64,000 nt of DNA from Petrolisthes cinctipes (lineage: Eukaryota; Arthropoda; Malacostraca; Decapoda; Porcellanidae). The translations under genes were made by a program, and so were the position numbers. A model generated the notes under the pieces. That model made no database searches, had not been told where the DNA came from, and worked only from the letters and a program-made list of their open reading frames with translations. This document shows, piece by piece, positions 60,120-64,000 of this stretch (position 1 is its first letter; every line of letters starts with the position of its first letter). The DNA is taken from assembly GCA_033782935.1 (NCBI GenBank), contig JAWQEG010000369.1:2733501-2797500 (forward strand). Reading direction: 5' to 3'.

Positions 60120-61622
60120 TTCTAGCACTCAGTAGGCATGTACAGATTGCTTCTGGGACCCCAAAATATTGAATTTTCGGGTGTTTTGAGCCTGAATTTG
60201 AGATATAAACGGGTACAGAAGATACATGCACATATTGACTTTGGGCACCAAAAATATCGATTTTCAGCATGTTTTGGGCCTGAATTTTGAAAATACTCTA
60301 ACACGGAGTAGGCATGTACAGATCGCTTCTGGGACCCCAAAATATCGAATTTTCGGGTGTTTAGGGCCAGAATTTGAGATATAAACGGGTACAGAAGATG
60401 CATGCACATATCGACTTTTGGGCACCTAAAAGATCGATTTTCAGTATGTTTTTGGCCTGTATTTTGAAAATACTCTAACACGGAGTAGGCATGTACAGAT
60501 ACCTTCTGGGACCTCTAAATATCGAATTTTCGGGTGTTTTGGGACTGAATTTGAGATATCGACTTTTTAGCACCTAAAAGATCGATTTTTAGCATGTTTT
60601 TAGCCTATATTTTGAAAATATTCTAGCACTCAGTAGGCATGTACAGATTGCTTCTGGGACCCCAAAATATTGAATTTTCGGGTGTTTTGAGCCTGAATTT
60701 GAGATATAAACGGGTACAGAAGATACATGCACATATTGACTTTGGGCACCAAAAATATCGATTTTCAGCATGTTTTGGGCCTGAATTTTGAAAATACTCT
60801 AACACGGAGTAGGCATGTACAGATCGCTTCTGGGACCCCAAAATATCGAATTTTCCGGTGTTTAGGGCCAGAATTTGAGATATAAACGGGTACAGAAGAT
60901 GCATGCACATATCGACTTTTGGGCACCTAAAAGATCGATTTTCAGTATGTTTTTGGCCTGTATTTTGAAAATACTCTAACACGGAGTAGGCATGTACAGA
61001 TCGCTTCTGGGACCCCTAAATATCGAATTTTCGGGTGTTTTGGGACTGAATTTGTGATATTGACTTTTTGGCACCTAAAAAATCGATTTTTAGCATGTTT
61101 TTAGCCTATATTTTGAAAATATTCTAGCACTCAGTAGGCATGTACAGATTGCTTCTGGGACCCCAAAATATTGAATTTTCGGGTGTTTTGAGCCTGAATT
61201 TGAGATATAAACGGGTACAGAAGATACATGCACATATTGACTTTGGGCACCAAAAATATCGATTTTCAGCATGTTTTGTGCCTGAATTTTGAAAATACTC
61301 TAACACGGAGTAGGCATGTACAGATCGCTTCTGGGACCCCAAAATATTGAATTTTCGGGTGTTTAGGGCCAGAATTTGAGATATAAACGGGTACAGAAGA
61401 TGCATGCACATATCGACTTTTGGGCACCTAAAAGATCGATTTTCAGTATGTTTTTGGCCTGTATTTTGAAAATACTCTAACACGGAGTAGGCATGTACAG
61501 ATACCTTCTGGGACCTCTAAATATCGAATTTTCGGGTGTTTTGGGACTGAATTTGATATATCGATTTTTTGGCACCTAAAATGTCGATTTTTAGCATGTT
61601 TTTAGCCTATATTTTGAAAATA
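60120..61622 (+). repeat. Three tandem M1-L1-S trimers
   Basis: Anchors at 60120, 60621, 61122 and 61623 are spaced 501. All three units are M1-L1 with a following S, and no M2-L2 trimer lies between them, so one half of the hexamer has been amplified alone. The S near 60.5 kb is an S1/S2 chimera: GATACCTTCTGGGACCTC at the front, then CGACTTTTTAGCACC and CACTCAGTA. Confidence 0.86.
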
Positions 61623-64000
61623 TTCTAGCACTGAGTAGGCATGTACAGATTGCTTCTGGGACCCCAAAATATTGAATTTTCGGGTGTTTTGAGCCTGAAT
61701 TTGAGATATAAACGGGTACAGAAGATACATGCACATATTGACTTTGGGCATCTAAAATATCGATTTTCAGCATGTTTTGGGCCTGTATTTTGAAAATACT
61801 CTAACACTGAGTAGGCATGTACAGATTGCTTCTGGTACCCCAAAATATCGAATTTTCGGGTGTTTTGAGCCTGAATTTGAGATATAAACGGGTACTGAAG
61901 ATGCATGCACATATCGACTTTTGTGCACCTAAAAGATCGATTTTCAGTATGTTTTGAGCATGTATTTTGAAAATACTCTAACACGGAGTATACATGTACA
62001 GATCGCTTCTGGGACCCCTAAATATCGAATTTTCGAGTGTTTTCGGACTGAATTTGAGATATCGACTTTTTGGCACCTAAAAGATCGATTTTTAGCATGT
62101 TTTTAGCCTATATTTTGAAATATTCTAGCACTGTACAGATTGCTTCTGGGACCCAAAAATATTGAATTTTCGGGTGTTTTGAGCCTGAATTTGAGATATA
62201 AACGGGTACAGAAGATACATGCACATATTGACTTTGGGCATCTAAAATATCGATTTTCAGCATGTTTTGGGCCTGTATTTTGAAAATACTCTAACACTGA
62301 GTAGGCATGTACAGATTGCTTCTGGGACCCCAAAATATTGAATTTTCGGGTGTTTTGAGCCTGAATTTGAGATATAAACGGGTACAGAAGATACATGCAC
62401 ATATTGACTTTGGGCACCAAAAATATCGATTTTCAGCATGTTTTTGTCCTGAATTTTGAAAATAATCTAACACGGAGTAGGCATGTACAGATACCTTCTG
62501 GGACCTCTAAATATCTAATTTTCGGGTGTTTTGGGACTGAATTTGATATATCGATTTTTTGGCACCTAAAATGTCGATTTTTAGCATGTTTTTAGCCTAT
62601 ATTTTGAAAATATTCTAGCACTGTGTAGGCATGTACAGATTGCTTCTGGGACCCCAAAATATTGAATTTTCGGGTGTTTTGAGCCTGAATTTGAGATATA
62701 AACGGGTACAGAAGATACATGCACATATTGACTTTGGGCATCTAAAATATCGATTTTCAGCATGTTTTGGGCCTGTATTTTGAAAATACTCTAACACTGA
62801 GTAGGCATGTACAGATTGCTTCTGGGACCCCAAAATATTGAATTTTCGGGTGTTTTGAGCCTGAATTTGAGATATAAACGGGTACTGAAGATGCATGTAC
62901 ATATCGGCTTTTGTGCACCTAAAAGATCGATTTTCAGTATGTTTTGAGCATGTATTTTGAAAATACTCTAACACTGAGTAGGCATGTACAGATCGCTTCT
63001 GGGACCCCTTAATATCGAATTTTCGGGTGTTTTGGGACTGAATTTGAGATATCGACTTTTTGGCATCTAAAAGATCGATTTTTAGCATGTTTTTAGCCTA
63101 TATTTTGAAAATATTCTAGCACTGAGTAGGCATGTACAGATTGCTTCTGGGACCCAAAAATATTGAATTTTCGGGTGTTTTGAGCCTGAATTTGAGATAT
63201 AAACGGGTACAGAAGATACATGCACATATTGACTTTGGGCATCTAAAATATCGATTTTCAGCATGTTTTGGGCCTGAATTTTGAAAATACTCTAACACGG
63301 AGTAGGCATGTACAGATCGCTTCTGGGACCTCAAAATATCGAATTTTCGGGTGTTTAGGGCCAGAATTTGAGATATAAACGGGTACAGAAGATGCATACA
63401 CATATCGACTTTTGGGCACCTAAAAGATCGATTTTCAGTATGTTTTTGGCCTGTATTTTAAAAATACTCTAACACGGAGTAGGCATGTACAGATTCCTTC
63501 TGGGACCTCTAAATATCTAATTTTCGGGTGTTTTGGGACTGAATTTGATATATCGATTTTTTGGCACCTAAAATGTCGATTTTTAGCATGTTTTTAGCCT
63601 ATATTTTGAAAATATTCTAGCACTGTGTAGGCATGTACAGATTGCTTCTGGGACCCCAAGATATTGAATTTTCGGGTGTTTTGAGCCTGAATTTGAGATA
63701 TGAACGGGTATTGAAGATGCATGCACATATCGACTTTTGTGCACCTAAAAGATCGATTTTCAGTTTGTTTTGAGCATGTATTTTGAAAATACTCTAACAC
63801 TGAGTAGGCATGTACAGATTGCTTCTGGGACCCCAAAATATTGAATTTTCGGGTGTTTTGAGCCTGAATTTGAGATATAAACGGGTACTGAAGATGCATG
63901 TACATATCGGCTTTTGTGCACCTAAAAGATCGATTTTCAGTATGTTTTGAGCATGTATTTTGAAAATACTCTAACACTGAGTAGGCATGTACAGATCGCT
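61623..64000 (+). repeat. Trimer-rich array end of window, with block G copy 4
   Basis: Spacings are 500, 490, 501 and 501, then the window ends inside a new unit. Block G lies at 62123-63113, with GAGTATACATGTACAG near 61988, CACTGTACAGATTGC near 62130 and AATAATCTAAC near 62460. The trimer from 61623 is M2-L2-S2. The last part carries TGCATGTACATATCGGC twice, near 62892 and 63896, on two L2-like units about 1 kb apart. Confidence 0.85.

Larger units (their letters stand above)
1..64000 (+). repeat. Tandem satellite array with higher-order repeats, spanning the whole window
   Basis: Every part of the window is made of one AT-rich monomer family of 148, 176 or 177 bp, head to tail in one orientation. 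Recurrent landmarks are GGCATGTACAGAT at the unit start, CTTCTGGGACC, GAATTTTCGGGTGTTT, GAATTTGAGATAT, ATCGATTTT and TTTTGAAAATA. About 380 monomers are present, judged from a mean length near 167 bp. I saw no non-satellite interruption and neither array end. Known biology: arrays of nucleosome-sized monomers with multi-monomer periodicity are typical of eukaryotic centromeric or pericentromeric heterochromatin. The species and the satellite name are not recognised. A centromeric role is inference from architecture only. Confidence 0.97.

Noticed and set aside
1..64000. CENP-B box-like motif around TATCGAATTTTCGGGTG
   Set aside because: The box needs TTCG, then four bases, A, two bases, then CGGG. 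Here the spacing between TCG and CGGG is one base short, the first T of TTCG is A, and the TG variants in M and L2 break it further. A chance resemblance is the simplest reading.
1..64000. CRISPR array
   Set aside because: Repeats of 148-177 bp are contiguous, with no unique spacers and no cas genes.
1..64000. LTR retrotransposon, other transposon or retroposed poly-A tail (the T and A runs near 47768, 52408 and 58925)
   Set aside because: No terminal repeats, target duplications, coding domains or sequence outside the satellite; the runs sit inside monomers and keep, or nearly keep, unit length.
1..64000. Telomere repeats, rRNA, tRNA or other RNA genes
   Set aside because: No TTTAGGG/TTAGGG-type runs and no segment with the needed conserved boxes; all sequence is accounted for by monomers.
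1..64000. Assignment to a named satellite or a species
   Set aside because: The monomer lengths overlap several known centromeric satellites, but I do not recognise the sequence, and length alone is not evidence.

Overview
The window is one uninterrupted tandem satellite array from base 1 to base 64,000, and it runs off both ends. I found no gene, RNA gene, transposon, telomere repeat or unique spacer, and no inverted unit: every copy reads in the same direction. The open frames present are by-products of the repeat (see rejected items). A long, homogeneous array of about 148-177 bp units with higher-order structure and about 40% G+C (hand count of one unit) is typical of a eukaryotic centromeric or pericentromeric satellite. 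I do not recognise the family. It does not resemble human alpha satellite, Arabidopsis CEN178, maize CentC or rice CentO as I know them, so I name no species.

The array is organised on five levels. (1) Each full monomer looks like an old head-to-tail dimer of a unit of about 88 bp. (2) Monomers come in three length classes: M (176 bp), L (177 bp) and S (148 bp, lacking a 29-bp segment). Each class has two diagnostic variants: M1/M2, L1/L2, S1/S2. (3) They assemble into 501-bp trimers (M+L+S). (4) Two diverged trimers, M1-L1-S1 and M2-L2-S2, alternate in the best-ordered places as a 1,002-bp hexamer. (5) Multi-kilobase blocks of trimers and of their deletion or insertion derivatives (dimers ~325 bp, tetramers ~678 bp, pentamers ~855 bp) are themselves duplicated, in tandem and at a distance.

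Layout, using the conserved TTCTAG near the end of each S monomer as anchor. I located about 133 anchors; about 77 of 132 intervals are 489-503 bp and 35 are 314-326 bp. From 1 to 33.8 kb trimers dominate, with a block E (461-4,757, again at 6,745-10,543), its 2.3-kb core twice more (20,204-24,846), and smaller recurring blocks G, H and I. From 33.8 to 60.1 kb dimers and tetramers are frequent, and the order is B(partial)-B tail-D-A-B-B-A'-C-B-D'-C', with B a 19-monomer, 3,156-bp unit. From 60.1 to 64 kb trimers return.

Nothing here encodes a product. If the array has a role it is structural, most plausibly as centromeric or heterochromatic DNA. That is inference: the sequence alone cannot show CenH3/CENP-A binding. 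Block boundaries are anchor positions; true breakpoints could lie anywhere in the adjoining homologous sequence.
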